The translations under genes and the position numbers were made by a program. The notes under the pieces are model-generated. The model was not told the DNA's origin and ran no database searches. It saw nothing but the letters and a program-made list of their open reading frames with translations. Positions 11,226 through 23,236 of a stretch of DNA of 64,000 nt are shown here, piece after piece. Positions within the stretch are counted from its first letter, which is position 1. Every line of letters starts with the position of its first letter. Location: contig NC_133167.1 in the NCBI RefSeq assembly GCF_040802235.1, positions 41,228,001 to 41,292,000 of the forward strand, written 5' to 3'. The DNA is from Manis javanica. Its lineage: Eukaryota > Chordata > Mammalia > Pholidota > Manidae.

Positions 11226-11739
11226 TAGATATAAATATTTTTGATGCTGTAAAATTCAATTTGATCTGTTCTTCTGCATCACCTCACATTGCCTAGCTGA
11301 GTTTCTTTGCAAAGAATACTAATAAACATTACTGGGTGGCTACTAGTCCATGTTTCCAAAACTGTGTCCTGGCATTGTTTTCCTGAGACACCCACATCTG
11401 ATTTTGCATGACTCCACTCTTTCAGCGAAACACTTCTGGGACAAGCAGTACTCAAGCTGGTGAAGGATGAGGCTGGATATCATCCTGAAATCAAACAGAC
11501 TCATCTAAATAGCCTACTCCTGTTGGCAAACCAGCCCAATTCCATATTTCTCACACTAAAATCAAAATCCATTTCACTTCCTTCTCCAGCTTGAAGACCA
11601 AGTACACGTGGGTAAACAAGAAGACAAAAATCGAATAACAGAACAATAATCTTAATGAAGTCTTGTTTTAAATAATTGTCTATTTTATGCTGGATGTTCT
11701 GTAAGATACTTTAAATATCTTTTTTACTTATTATCTTAA

Positions 11740-11885
11740 CTTGGTGAAGTATTTTCTTCCCATTTTACAGATGAAGACCTGGTCTCAGAAAAATCTGGTG
11801 ATGTGTCAAAGGTCACACAACTAGTAGATGACAGAGTCAATTAGAACCCAGGTCAGTTTGAATATTCTTTCCACTGTATCATCCT
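11740..11885 (-). mobile_element. MIR SINE relic
   Basis: CCATTTTACAGATGAAGA, GGTCACACAACTAGTAGATG and AGAACCCAGGTC in this order are the reverse complement of the MIR core and 5' region. Confidence 0.8.
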
Positions 11886-13061
11886 GCCTTTTTCATTTTA
11901 GATACTGACTAATAAACATGCAACATTAGAATACAGAGGCCTAATAGCCTAAACATTTGAGTAAAAAGAACAATATTTCATATAAATATGGCCCTTCTCT
12001 TCAGTACACCTAGATGTGGCCCACATAGTTGCCAAAGATTACTTGGCAGTCTCTAATTTCAACTCTTCTCTCTCCAGCTTATGTTTCTTGCTGGCAGAAT
12101 AGTAGGATCTAGGAATAGAATCTCCTCAGTTGGGTGAATTTAAACTGTTACTCAGTGATGGTCACCACTTAACATTACCACAACAAAACACATGCCTCTT
12201 GAGTTGCTAGACAATCACTGACCCTAAACCCTGAGAAAAGATGTTTTAGTAAAGCAGTAGTCCCTTTTTTTTAGACACAAAGAATATAGTCAATTAAAAG
12301 CATTTGATGAATTAGTTGCAGTTCTTGGATATTTAGGATGATGATATTGATTGCTAGAAAGTACTTCAGTTGGACAATGACTACGATTTATTCAGATGAG
12401 AATTAATCTGGATCCAAGAGATAAAGACCTTATGGCTGCCAAAGTCAGAATCATCTAGGCATGTAGACAACTGGTGATAAGGAAAGAACCTAGAAAGTTT
12501 TAAAATTACCAATGTTCAAGAGCTAGACAACAATTAAGAACAGAGGAGTCAACAGAGGTAGGATAGGCCAAACAGATCTTGGACAATCAGAATTAGGATT
12601 AGGATGAGTACTTCCAGATAATGGCACAGATGTTTGGATATGTGGAAAGGAGCTTTTCCTATGGTACTAGCCTTTCCTAGGAGCAGCAACTCAAAAATAA
12701 AATATTTTATAAAGTTGAGAAAATATTTGAAATAAATAAACTGTCAACTTCCGGTGACAAAATTTTCAGACACCTTTGGATCACAGTGCCATTTTAGCTA
12801 CTCAGAACGGATACCATAGCAGCATATATGGCCAGTTAGAGGTTAGCATAAAAATACAAATAAATCCTAGTATGATATATCTATAGTTTTAATTATTATG
12901 TTGTCTTATATATACCTCATAAATGAGAAACACAATCTACATTTGCCTCTTCTGCCATAGTTTAGTTTATAAATTGGGTGTTAATTTTGTCACACAACAT
13001 GAATACTGTAATTAAGTTCTGTTGTTCCTAGTTGTGCCTCTTGTGTTTTTTGGTCATTCAT
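11886..13061. other. Intergenic, no feature recognised
   Basis: AT-rich DNA without a notable open frame. No repeat family was assigned. Confidence 0.5.
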
Positions 13062-13165
13062 TCTACCCCTCACTCATTCATTTGTCAAGCACTTATTTCT
13101 AGTACTTATCTCTGTGCCAAGCAATCTGAAAGATGCTAGAGGAAGAGAGATGAGTAAGAGAAGGG
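13062..13165 (-). mobile_element. LINE-2 3'-end relic
   Basis: CATTCATTTGTCAAGCACTT then CTCTGTGCCAAGCAATCTG resembles the reverse complement of the L2 3' terminus (conserved ...GCCTGGCACATAG...AATAAATG...). Short and diverged. Confidence 0.55.
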
Positions 13166-13794
13166 CAACATCATCAAATAATTTTGTTCAGTGGGATACA
13201 CAGATTTTCAAGCAAGACCCCAGTGCAGTGTGACAATACTTGGCTGAGGTGCATTTGCAGTTTGCCAGGATTTAGAGACAGGAGCAGCACGGGAACATTA
13301 CTAGGGAGCCCTGAGGGCCCAGCTGAGGTTGGAGACAATGAATGTGTAGTGGCATCAACTCTCTCTGCTGAAGAGAAAAATCACAAAACATAGCCAACTA
13401 GGTAAAGAAACAAAGAACTCAAATGGAATTTGCCAGAGGCCTAGATATTTACAAGGCTGTAGAGCAGAGGAAAAACAGACTAAGAGATTTAGGGTACTTT
13501 TCAAGGAAGAACTCAGTCTAAACTAGCTAGGCAAGAAAGAAAGCTCAAAGAGATCAAGGGAGAGTTTGTAGATTAGAAGAAAAGAAAGATCAAAGAAACC
13601 AGAGATCTCAGTGATTTTAAGGGCAGGAGCAGAGGGAGACTGTGAATTAGGCATTTAAGTTCAATAAATCAGTCAGTCAATAATTAGGGTATTCATATAA
13701 CTTACTGCTCAAACTGGATGAAAGGGAGTAATTTCAACAATTACTCCAGGCAGTAGGTATAAACTGGGATGTCCCTAAGATGCACAGTTGCCCT

Positions 13795-14130
13795 GTCAAT
13801 AATCCTTTTGCTAGACACTGATAGGCCCTGGGGATAAGATGGAAAATGAGGCAGAAATGGGGCCTGTCGTCATGGAGCTTACAGTCATACAGGAATGAAA
13901 AACATTGAGCGGGGAATTATAACTGTGACCAGTGTGCTAAAAAGAGAGGTGAAGAAGCCAGGAGAGTTTCTTATAGAGGAAACAACATCTCTCTGAGGTC
14001 AGCAAAGAGTTGCTTTAGGAAATGACATTTACACGGAGACTGCAAAGTTGGGTAGGAGTTTGCAGGTAAAGCAGTGAGGTACGAGAGTCCAGGCAGAGGG
14101 AACATTTACTAAGGTCTTGGGATGGGGAAA
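13795..14130 (-). mobile_element. LINE-2 relic
   Basis: CACTGATAGGCCCTGGGGAT...CATGGAGCTTACAGTC matches the antisense of the L2 3' region, and TCCAGGCAGAGGGAACA near 14090 continues the L2 antisense sequence. It probably belongs with the L2 pieces at 15000-15283 and 21563-21960. Confidence 0.65.
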
Positions 14131-15000
14131 ACATTACATTTGATTTCTAAATTCTAATAGTTCTTTTTATCAAATCCTTATAGTCTTTTTCTATTCCTTT
14201 ATGGTTTATATTCCTTCCATCATCCCTTTGAATATTTTCAACATTCTCTGTAAATGTTTTGATCAGGTCATTCTACTCTTTTAAGCTTTGGTTCCTATTC
14301 ATCCACTGACTCTCATATGTAGTTGTTTTATGGTATGATTAATAAATTTTTACTATGAGCTAGTCAGTAGAAGAGTGCTCTTTGTGGGGAAATGCTCTAC
14401 AGGTTGCTTTTCTTTTGTTTTGATTTGAGCAAAATAATCAGATCCCTTGTCTGGTTGATTTCTCAGGGCCTCAGATCCCTCCACACAGACAATGTGATTT
14501 CAGATTCTCCATGTGTGCATGGGACAGACCTGGGTTTTTATTTCTCACAGGTGATGTTTTCTCTTCTGTGTTCCTGGGACACTACTAACCTTCTTGTTTA
14601 TTTGGGCTGTTGGTCCCTTAGTCTTCATTTCAAAGTCAGCACAGCCCTTTGTACCTGCATTTACCTAAAGAGCTCCATTCAAGCTTTCTTCCTAGGGTCT
14701 GGAGCCTGGACCCTCCTTCCAGGCAGTTGTCAGAACCAGTTCCAGTTTTTAAGGCCTACATCTGGTTGCAACAAATCTATAAGCTGTTTGGGCCTAAGAT
14801 TCTGCTTAGCACTCTGACTTGGGAGTTCCCTCTTTAATTATGATAACTGAAGGAGCTCTCTTCATTTCAAACTTAAGTTTAAGGCATATTTTCTTGGGAA
14901 GGATTCTTTCATATCAGCTCACGTTATAGCATGGTAAGTTTGGGAAACTGTTTTAAAAATGTATTCATTTATCCAAAAAATATTTATGGACATTCTAAGT
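14131..15000. other. Unassigned DNA between two L2 pieces
   Basis: T-rich sequence, possibly an old insertion into the L2. The 141-codon + frame at 14392-14817 has no domain I recognise and no splice or promoter context; I treat it as chance. Confidence 0.4.
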
Positions 15001-15283
15001 ATTACAGGACTGAAGGGTTAAAAAGTGAGGGCAGAGGGATATGAGATAAAGCTGAAGAGTGAGATAGAGTTGTAAAAATCATGTTAAGAATCTGAATTTT
15101 TCTTCAGAGCAAATGGGCATCTACTGAAAGATTTTAAGATAAGTTTGCAATTTAAAAATGCAGGGTGGAGAATGGATTGGAGCCCAAAAAGGGTAGATGT
15201 GGGGAGAAGGGTATAGTAGTCCAGTGGGTGATAATGGTGGCCTGAGCTAGACAGTGAGGATAGATAAAAGTGAATGAGCTTTA
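15001..15283 (-). mobile_element. LINE-2 fragment, left part, split by L1 B
   Basis: Contains the antisense L2 pattern GGTATAGTAGTCCAGTGGGT followed by GATAATGGTGGCCTGAGCTA. It resumes at 21563 after the L1 insertion, where the antisense of the L2 reverse transcriptase block GVILDS is expected. Confidence 0.65.
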
Positions 15284-16253
15284 TGGAGAGGATTAACGAT
15301 GGCGGTGTGAGAAGTGAGACAGAGGCTTCCTCCTAAAACCGCATATAATATAAAAATATAATTAATACGAGTAATCCTGAAAGAGCAATAGGAAAGAGGG
15401 CTGCACCAAACTACATACACCTGGAGAAAAGAATAAACCTCATGGAACAGGGTAATGTACTAAAGCCATGGCCCAGCAGGACCAAAGCCCTTCCCCCAGC
15501 CCAGCTCACTGGCGGGAGGAAGAGAAATGGAGTGGGGAGTGGGTGGAAGGCCTGGGACTGCTGAACACCTAGCTCCGGAGATCTGTTCTGGGAGCACAAA
15601 CCTATCTTTCATGGTGCTCTCATGGTATTCTCATGATTAGGGGGTTGGAAAGCTTAAAGACAGGCAGAATACCTGGAGAGACTGAGATTCCCGCCTCTTG
15701 TGGAAAGCAGGGATCCACATCCAGCTGCTCTGGGACAAAAGAAAGGCAGGCAGTCTGAGAGACTTCCTAACAGCAAGAGGGCTGCTAAGTAAAGCACAGA
15801 GCTTACTGCTCAGGAGAAAGGACTGGTAGACAAAATTGTCCCAGTGCACTCTTCCCAGCAGGTTGGGAACTTTCTTGAACTTCAAGCGCTACAGCTGCCT
15901 GGCTGGCTACACAGTTCAAAGGACCCCCTATGTGATACGCAGCCTACTGCACCTTTCTCCTGGAAAGCCCCACCTGGCTCGCAAACCAGCAAACCCTACA
16001 CCTGCATTAGGCCAGCCAGAGGGAAGCCCCATCTACAGCAACTACAAATGCAAATCATAGAGGCTTTTATACCTGTGAGCTTGGCCTACTGGTTCTGGCA
16101 GTGGAGGCAGGCATAGCAGCTGGGAAGCAGAAAACAGCTCTTTCCTACCCCCAGGCACCAATAATGCTCCCCTGTGACCTCTGACATTGCTTCAGGAGCT
16201 GAGCAGCTCCAGAGAGTAGAGCTTCTGGGCACTAGAGGGCACCATATACAAAT

Positions 16254-17087
16254 ATGAAACACCAAAGAAACCTGGTTCAAAGTAAAATAATGAATACAAC
16301 ACCTGAGAAATATTCAAATGAAATTGACCTCTTGAATCTTCCTGAAGGGGATTTCAAAATAAAAATCATTAACATGCTCATGGAGGTACAGAAAAATATT
16401 CAAGAACTCAGGAATGAATTTCAGTTGGATATCCAATTGTTGAAGAGCACAATGGAGGGTATTAAAAGTAGATTAGGTATGGTGGAGGACATTATAAATA
16501 AATAGAAATTAGAGAACAAGAATACAAAGAAGCTGAGGCAGAGAGAAAAAAGAATTTCTAAGAATGAAAGAATATTGAGAGAACTGTGTGACCAATCCTA
16601 ATGGAACAATATTTGCATTATAGGGGTACCAGAAGAAGAAAAAGAGAGAAGGGGATAGAAAGTGTCTTTGAGGAGATAATTGCTGAAAACTTCCCCAGTC
16701 TGAGGAAGGAGATAGTCTCTCAGGCCATGGAGGTGCACAGATCTCCCAACATAAGAGACCCAAAGAGACATATAGTAATTAAAATGGCAAAGATCAAGGA
16801 TAAGGACAGACTACTAAAGAAACCAGAGAGAGAAATAAGATCACATACAAAGGAAAGCTCATAAGGCTATCATCAGACTTCTCAGTAGAAACCTTACAGG
16901 CCAGAAAGGACTGGCATGATGTATTTAATGCAATGAAGCAGAAGGGCCTTGAACCAAGAACACTTTATCTAGCAATATTATCATTTAAATTTGAAGGAGG
17001 GATTAAACAATTTTCAGATAAGCAAAAGCTGAGAGAATTTAGCTCCCACAAACCATCTCTACAGTGTATTTTGGAGGGACTGCTATA
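16254..17087 (+). pseudogene. L1 B ORF1 (RNA-binding protein), decayed
   Basis: The first frame (16254-16505) covers the N-terminus MKHQRNLVQSK and a coiled-coil-like stretch up to IKSRLGMVEDIINK, then stops. After a frame change, residues with GIESVFEEIIAENFPSL and later HIVIKMAKIKDKDRLL represent the RNA-recognition domain. The C-terminal domain (homologue of LSFKFEGGIKQ) runs to the stop near 17087. Several lesions separate the parts. Confidence 0.85.
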
Positions 17088-17375
17088 GATGGAAGTGTTC
17101 CTAAGGTTTAATAGCTGTCACCAGAGGTAATAAAACCACAGTAAAGAAAGCAGAACAGTTCATTACTAAGCAATTGCAAAATTAAATCAACTATCCCCAA
17201 AGTCAACTGAGGGATAGACGAAGAGTACAGAATATGATACCTAATATATAAAGAATAGAGGGGGGAAAAAAGAACCTATGTGCTTGTAATAGCATATTAA
17301 GTGAGTTAAGTTATACTCTTAGAGTGTAAGGAAGTTAACCTTGAACCTTTGGTAATCACGAATCTAAAGCCTGCA

Positions 17376-20300
17376 ATGGCAATAAGTACAAACCTATAGA
17401 TAATCACCCTAAATGTAAATGGACTGAATGCACCAATAAAAAGACACCAATCACTGAATGGATAAAAAAACAAGACCCATCTATATGCTGGCTACAAGAG
17501 ACTCACTTTAAACCCAAACACATACACAGACTAAAAGGGAAGGGATGGAAAAAGATATTTCATACAACTAATAGGGAGAAAAAAGCAGGAGTTGCAGTAC
17601 TTATATCAAACAAAATAGACTTCAAAACAAAGAAAGTCACAAGAGACAAAGAAGAACATTACATAATGATAAAGGGGTCAATCCAACAAGAAGATATAAC
17701 CATTATAAATATTTATGTGCCCAACACAGGAGCACCTATATATGTGAAACAAATACTAACAGAATTAAAAGGGGAAATAGAATACAATGCACTCATTCTA
17801 GGAGACTTCAACACCCCACTAACTCTGAAGAACAGATCAACCAGACAGAAAATAAGTAAGGACACAGAGGCACTGAACAACACATTAGAACAGATGGAAC
17901 TAACAGACATCTACAGAACTCTACACCCCAAAGCAGCAGAATACACATTCTTCTCAAGTGCACATGGAACATTTTCAATAATACATCATATAGTAGGCCA
18001 CAAAAAGAGCCTTGGTAAATTCAAAAAGATTGAAATTGTACCAACCAGTTTCTCAGACCACAAAGGTACGAAACTAGAAATAAATTGTGCAAAGAAAATG
18101 AAAAACCCCACAAACACATGGAGGCTTCAAAACATGCTCCTAAAAAACCAATGGATCAATGACCAAATAAAAACAGAGATCAAGCAATATACGGAGACAA
18201 ATGACAATAATAATACAACACTGCAAAATATGTGGGACACAGCACAGGTCATGCTAAGAGGAAAGTATATTGCAATACAGGCCTACCTCAGGAAAGAAGA
18301 ACAATCCCATATGAACACTCCAAACTCACAATTAACTTAACTAGAAAAAGAAGAACAACTGAGACCCAAAATCAGTAGAAGGAGGGAGATAATGAAGATT
18401 AGAGCAGAAATAAATAAAATTGAGAAGAATAAAACAATAGAAAGAATCAATGAAAGCAAGAGCTGGTTCTTCAGGAAAATAAACAAAATAGATAAACCCC
18501 TAGCCAGACTTATCAAGAAAAAAAGAGAGTCTACACACATAAACAGAATAAGAAATAAGAAAGGAAAAATAACTACAGACACCACAGAAATACAAAGAAT
18601 TATTAGAGAATACTATGAAAAATTATATGCCAACAAACTGGAAAACCTAGAAAAAAATGGACAACTTTCTAGAAAAATACAACCTTCCAAGGCTGACCCA
18701 GAAAGAAACAGAAATTCTGAACAAACCAATTACCAAGAACAAAATTGAATTGGTAATCAAAAAAACTACCTAAGAATTAAACTCCTGGTCCAGAAGGATT
18801 CAATGCTGAATTTTATCAAACATTTAGTGAAGACCTAATACCCATCTTTCTTAAAGTTTTCCAAAGAGTGGAAGAAGAGGGAATACTTCCAGACTCATTC
18901 TATGAGGCCAGCATCACCCTAATACCAAAACCAGGCAAGGACACCACAAAAAAAGAAAATTACAGACCAGTATCTCTGATGAACATAGATACAAAAATAC
19001 TTAATAAAATATTAGCAAACATAATTCAAAAATACATCCAAAAGGTTATCCACTATGATCAAGTAGGATTTATTCCAGGGATGCAAGGATGGTTCAACAT
19101 TCGAAAATCCATCAACATCATCCACCACATCAACAAAAAGGACAAAAAGCACATGATCATCTTCATAGATGCTGAAAAAACTTTCGACAAAATTCAACAT
19201 CCATTCATGATAAAAACTCTAAAAAAAATGGTATAGAGAGCAAGTACCTCAACATAATAAAGGCCATATATGACAAACCCACAGCCAACGTCATACTTAA
19301 CAGTGAGAAGCTGAAAGCTTTTCCTTTAAGATCAGGAACAAGACAAGGATGCCCACTCTCCCCACTTCTATTCAACATAGTACTGGAGGTCCTAGCCAGG
19401 GCAATCAGACAACACAAAGAAAATAAAAGCCATCCAGATTGGCAAGGAAGAAGTTAAACTGTCCCTGTTTGCAGATGACATGATATTATATATAAAAAAC
19501 CCTAAAGAATCCACTCCAAAATTACTAGATCTAATATATAAATTCAGCAAAGTTGCAGGATACAAAATTAATACACATAAATCTGTTGCATTCCTGTACA
19601 CTAATGACAAACTAGCAAAAAGAGAAATCAGGAAAACAACCCTATTCACAGTTGCATCAAAAGAATAAAATACCTAGCAATAAAACTAACTAAGGAAGTG
19701 AAAGACCTATACTCTGAAAACTACAAGACACTTATGAGAGAAATTTAAAAAGATACCAATAAATGGAAATACATCTCGTGCTCATGGATAGGAAGAATTA
19801 ATATTGTTAAAATGGCAATCCTGCCTAAAGCAATCTACAGATTCAATGCAATTCTATCAAAATACCAATAGCATTCTTCAATGATCTAGAACAAATAGTT
19901 CTAAAATTAAAAAACAACCACAAAAGATCCCAAATAGCCAAAGCAATCCTGAGGAGGAAGAATAAAGCTGGTGGTATTATGCACCCAACTTCAAGCTCTA
20001 CAACAATGGCACAGCAAGCAAAACAATTTGCTATTCACACAAGAACAGAACCATAGACCAATGGAACAGACTAAAGAGCCCTGATATAAACCCAACTATA
20101 TATGGTCAATTAATATATGATAAAGGAGCCTTGGATATACAATGAGGAAATGACAGCCTCTTCAACAACTGGTGTTGGCAAAACTGGACAGCTACATGCA
20201 ATAGAATGAACTAAACTAGATTATTGTTTAACCCCATACACAAAAGTAAACTCAAAATGGATCAAAGACCTGAATATAAGTCATGAAACCATAAAACTCT

Positions 20301-21192
20301 TCAAAGACAACATAGGCAAAAATCTCCTGAATATAAGCATGAGCAACTTCTTCCTGAATGCATCTCAAGCAAGGGAAACAAAAGCAAAAATGAACACATG
20401 TGACTACATCAAACTAAAATTTTCTGTATGTCAAAGGACACCATCAACAGAACAAAAAGGTATCCTACAGTATGGGAGAATATATTTGTAGATGACATAT
20501 CCTACAAGGGGTTAACATCCAAAATATATAAAGAACTCACACACCTCAACACCCAAAAAGCAAATAACCTGATTAAAAAATGGGTGGAGGATATGAACAG
20601 ACAATTCTCTTGAAGAAGAAATTCAGACGGCCAACAGACACATGAAAAGATGCTCCACATTACTAATCATCAGGGAAATACAAATTAAATCTACAATGAG
20701 ATATCACCTCACACCAGTAAGGATGACCAGCAATAAAAAGACTAAGAACAACAAATGCTGGTGAGTATGTGGAGAAAGAGGAACCCTCCTACACTGCTGG
20801 TGGGAATGTAGGCTAGTTCAACCATGTGGAAAGCAATATGAAGGTTCCTCAAAACACTAAAAATAGAAATACCATTTGACCGGGAATCCCACTCCTTGGA
20901 ATTTACCCAAAGGATACAACTTCTCAGAGTCAAAAAGACATATGCACCCCTATGTTTATTGCAGCACAATTTACAATAGCCAAGATATGGAAGCAACCTA
21001 AGTGTCCATCAGTAGATGAATGGATAAAGAAGATGTGGTACATATACAATGGAATACTATTCAGCCACAAGAAAGAAACAAATCCTACCATTTGTAACAA
21101 CATGGATAGAGCTGCAGGATATTATGCTCAGTGTAATAAACCAGGTGGAGAAAGACAAGTGCCAAATGATTTCCCTCATTTGTGGAGTATAA
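17376..21192 (+). pseudogene. L1 B ORF2 (endonuclease-reverse transcriptase), decayed
   Basis: Begins ATGGCAATAAGTAC at 17376. The endonuclease is open from 17666 to 18340, with GDFNTPLT and a Ser-Asp-His motif (FSDHKGTKLEI). The reverse transcriptase is spread over 18868-19236 and 19480-19668, with the catalytic block LFADDM at 19466-19483. C-terminal pieces appear at 20428-20613 and 20952-21190. At least six stops or frameshifts interrupt it. Confidence 0.9.
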
Positions 21193-21548
21193 CAACAAGG
21201 CAAAACTGAAGGAACAAAATAGCAGTAGACTCACAGACTCTAAGAAGGGACTAGTGGTGACCAAAGAAAGAGGTATGGGAAGGAGGGTTGGGAGGGAGGG
21301 AGATGGGGATTGAGGGGTATTATGTTTAGTACACATAGTGTGGGGGGTCACGGGGAGAACAGTGTAGAACAGAGAAGGCAAACAGTGCATCTGTGGCATC
21401 TTACTACACTGATGGAAAGGGACTGCATTGGGGTATTGGTGGGGACTTGATAATATTGGTAAATGTAGTAACCACATTGTTTTTTCATGCAAAACCTTCA
21501 TAAGAGTACATATCAAAAATACCTTAATAAAAAATTTGAAAAAAAAGT
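21193..21548 (+). repeat. L1 B 3' UTR and A-rich tail
   Basis: G-rich polypurine tract at ~21271-21330 (GGGAGGGAGGGAGATGGGG) followed by the same 3' UTR layout as L1 C, ending in an A-rich tail at ~21526-21546. Confidence 0.8.
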
Positions 21549-21562
21549 GTGAATGAACTTTA

Positions 21563-21960
21563 GAGATATTCAGGTAATGAGTTTAGTAGTACTTGCTTAT
21601 GGATTTAATTAGTGAAGGGATAGGGGTGAGTCAAAGACTACTCCCAGGTTCCTGGCTTGAGTATCTGAGTGGTTGTTAATGCCATTTAGTGAGATGGACA
21701 ATACCATAAAAAGCCACGAGAAGGAGCAAATTTGACGGGAAATATCTTAGGTTCAGTTTAGGGCATGTTGAGTTAAAGGCACCAGTCAGACAGCCCTGTG
21801 AATACACTGAATATGCAGATGGCTATCTAGCTGGGGGCTTAGAGCATACATTTGAGCTGGAAATAAAAAGAAAACTGAATTTTTTGGAGTGAATGAGATT
21901 TCCTGGAGACAGTGTAGGGTGGGAAAAGAAGAGGGTGTGTGGTCTACCTTGAGGGATTCC
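21563..21960 (-). mobile_element. LINE-2 fragment, right part
   Basis: TCAAAGACTACTCCCAGGTT and GCCATTTAGTGAGATGGACA are antisense to the L2 ORF2 region encoding the conserved LGVILDS-like block. This continues the L2 interrupted at 15283. Confidence 0.65.
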
Positions 21961-21976
21961 ATAACTTTATAGATGA

Positions 21977-22274
21977 TGTAGGGAAAGTGAAAATTCCTAT
22001 GGCCAGGATGCCCACCCGACCCTAAAGTACTTGATAATGTAATTGGCTAGGCTAATTCTTACGCACCCCTTGGCAATAAGTCTTTATTGTTACCATATAT
22101 AAAGAGTCCCACCCAGTGCTCTGCCTGGAGGTAGGTATGATTCCAGTTCTCCACCAGCCAGACCTGCCACTGTGAGACTAAAGCTTGGAATAAACCCTTT
22201 TACCCCTAATGTTTTGTTGTTCTTATTTGGTCTCACCAAATCCAGAGTGAACTTGCCTGGGGACAATCTCCTCA
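21977..22274 (+). repeat. 5' LTR of rearranged ERV (element 1)
   Basis: It starts TGTAGGGAAAG and ends CTCCTCA. It has a TATA box (TATATAAAGAG, ~22098) and a polyadenylation signal AATAAA (~22191) at the expected spacing. The block TCCCACCCAGTGCTCT and the segment CCAGAGTGAAC are shared with the LTRs at 40704 and 45937, so all belong to one family. Length 298 bp. Confidence 0.8.
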
Positions 22275-22285
22275 GACTAGACTAT

Positions 22286-22303
22286 TGGCATAGTTGGCAG
22301 GAT
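22286..22303 (+). other. Primer-binding site, tRNA-Ser type
   Basis: TGGCATAGTTGGCAGGAT lies 11 bases after the LTR. It is complementary, with two mismatches, to the 3' end of tRNA-Ser (ATCCTGCCGACTACG plus CCA). A serine primer is the naming feature of the HERV-S (class III, ERV-L related) group. Confidence 0.65.
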
Positions 22304-22439
22304 TCATTGAAGACAGAAAAGTTTTAAAAAGCATAATAAGCTGCCCTCATGGGAGGTATATTCAGTGGTCTGCCTCTGTGAATGGGGAGACACATGGTTA
22401 CTCCCCAGTGGGCATGTGGTCTGAGGTGGCTTGCCTCCT

Positions 22440-23236
22440 AGAGGAGTGGGCCTCACCTTAGGACTTGGGGGAGGTGGAGGTGATGCCTGAGGCAGTAGAG
22501 GAGGCCCTCTGCAAAATAGGGAATTCCTTAAAGAAACAGAGTGTCCATGAGGTGGTGGGAATCATGAGTTGGCTATTCCTCACAGTGTTAAGAAGGGCCA
22601 ACAAGGAGAATACACTCCTGAGAGAAGCACAAGAAGAGATAAAGGTCGTGAAGGAAGGAAATTCATTGATGATTGAATTGGCATTACTACAAGGTGCTAT
22701 GCAGACAGTAAAAAATGTAATGGTAACACAAGAAGAGATAGCACAAGAACTCAGGTTGCGAGGTGCTACGGAGGAAGTAGAAGATTTGTTGAAGATGAGA
22801 AGGCACTGCTGCAAGGCACTGTGGAAGAGTGTACCTAGACTGCTGCAACATCTACAGGAGAGAGGATGGGCCATGAACAGCACGAAGGTTCAGGGACATG
22901 ATCTGTCAAATTCTTGGGGGTTGTCTGGTTGTAAGACTAAAGTGATCCCAGAAGCAGTCATAGGCAAAGTCCAGGCTTCACTATCCCTACAACTGTGGCA
23001 TTATTACAAGAGTTTTGGGGTCTTTTGGGCTACTAGAGAGTTTATCCCACACTTGGCACATATTCTGAAGCCGTTGTACCGTTTAGTATGAAAGAGCATC
23101 AGGTGGGACTGGGATGAGACATGTGTGTCTGCTTTTACTGCGACAAAATGGGCATTGAAGGCCTTGCATGCCTTGACTGTGACAGACCCGTTAAGGCTTT
23201 GTGAATTGCATGTTCATGTGACTGAAGAGTCTCATC
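22440..23236 (+). pseudogene. ERV element 1: gag fragment joined to reverse transcriptase/connection fragment
   Basis: A 208-codon open frame (22465-23091) starts inside a gag-like, Glu-rich coiled-coil region that aligns by eye with 45200-45750 (-) of the second provirus. Near 22835 it passes in frame into the reverse transcriptase thumb region, ending with the conserved stretch HLAHILKPLYRLV. Frameshifted connection-domain sequence follows to ~23236. Most of gag, all of protease and the catalytic palm are deleted. Nothing suggests it is expressed; the open frame is probably chance survival across a deletion. Confidence 0.65.

Larger units (their letters stand above)
15284..21548 (+). mobile_element. 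LINE-1 insertion B, full length, decayed
   Basis: The target-site duplication is GTGAATGAGCTTTA (15270-15283) against GTGAATGAACTTTA (21549-21562), 13 of 14 matching. The 5' end carries GATGGCGGTGTGAG (15299-15312), a YY1-type motif common at mammalian L1 5' ends. The order is a 5' UTR without monomers (to ~16250), ORF1 16254-17087, ORF2 17376-21192, a G-rich 3' UTR and an A-rich tail. Many indels and stops show it is inactive. It belongs to the same 5' UTR type as L1 C, unlike L1 A. Confidence 0.92.

Noticed and set aside
14392..14817. 141-codon + strand frame
   Set aside because: No recognisable domain, no splice or promoter context, and located between two L2 relics.
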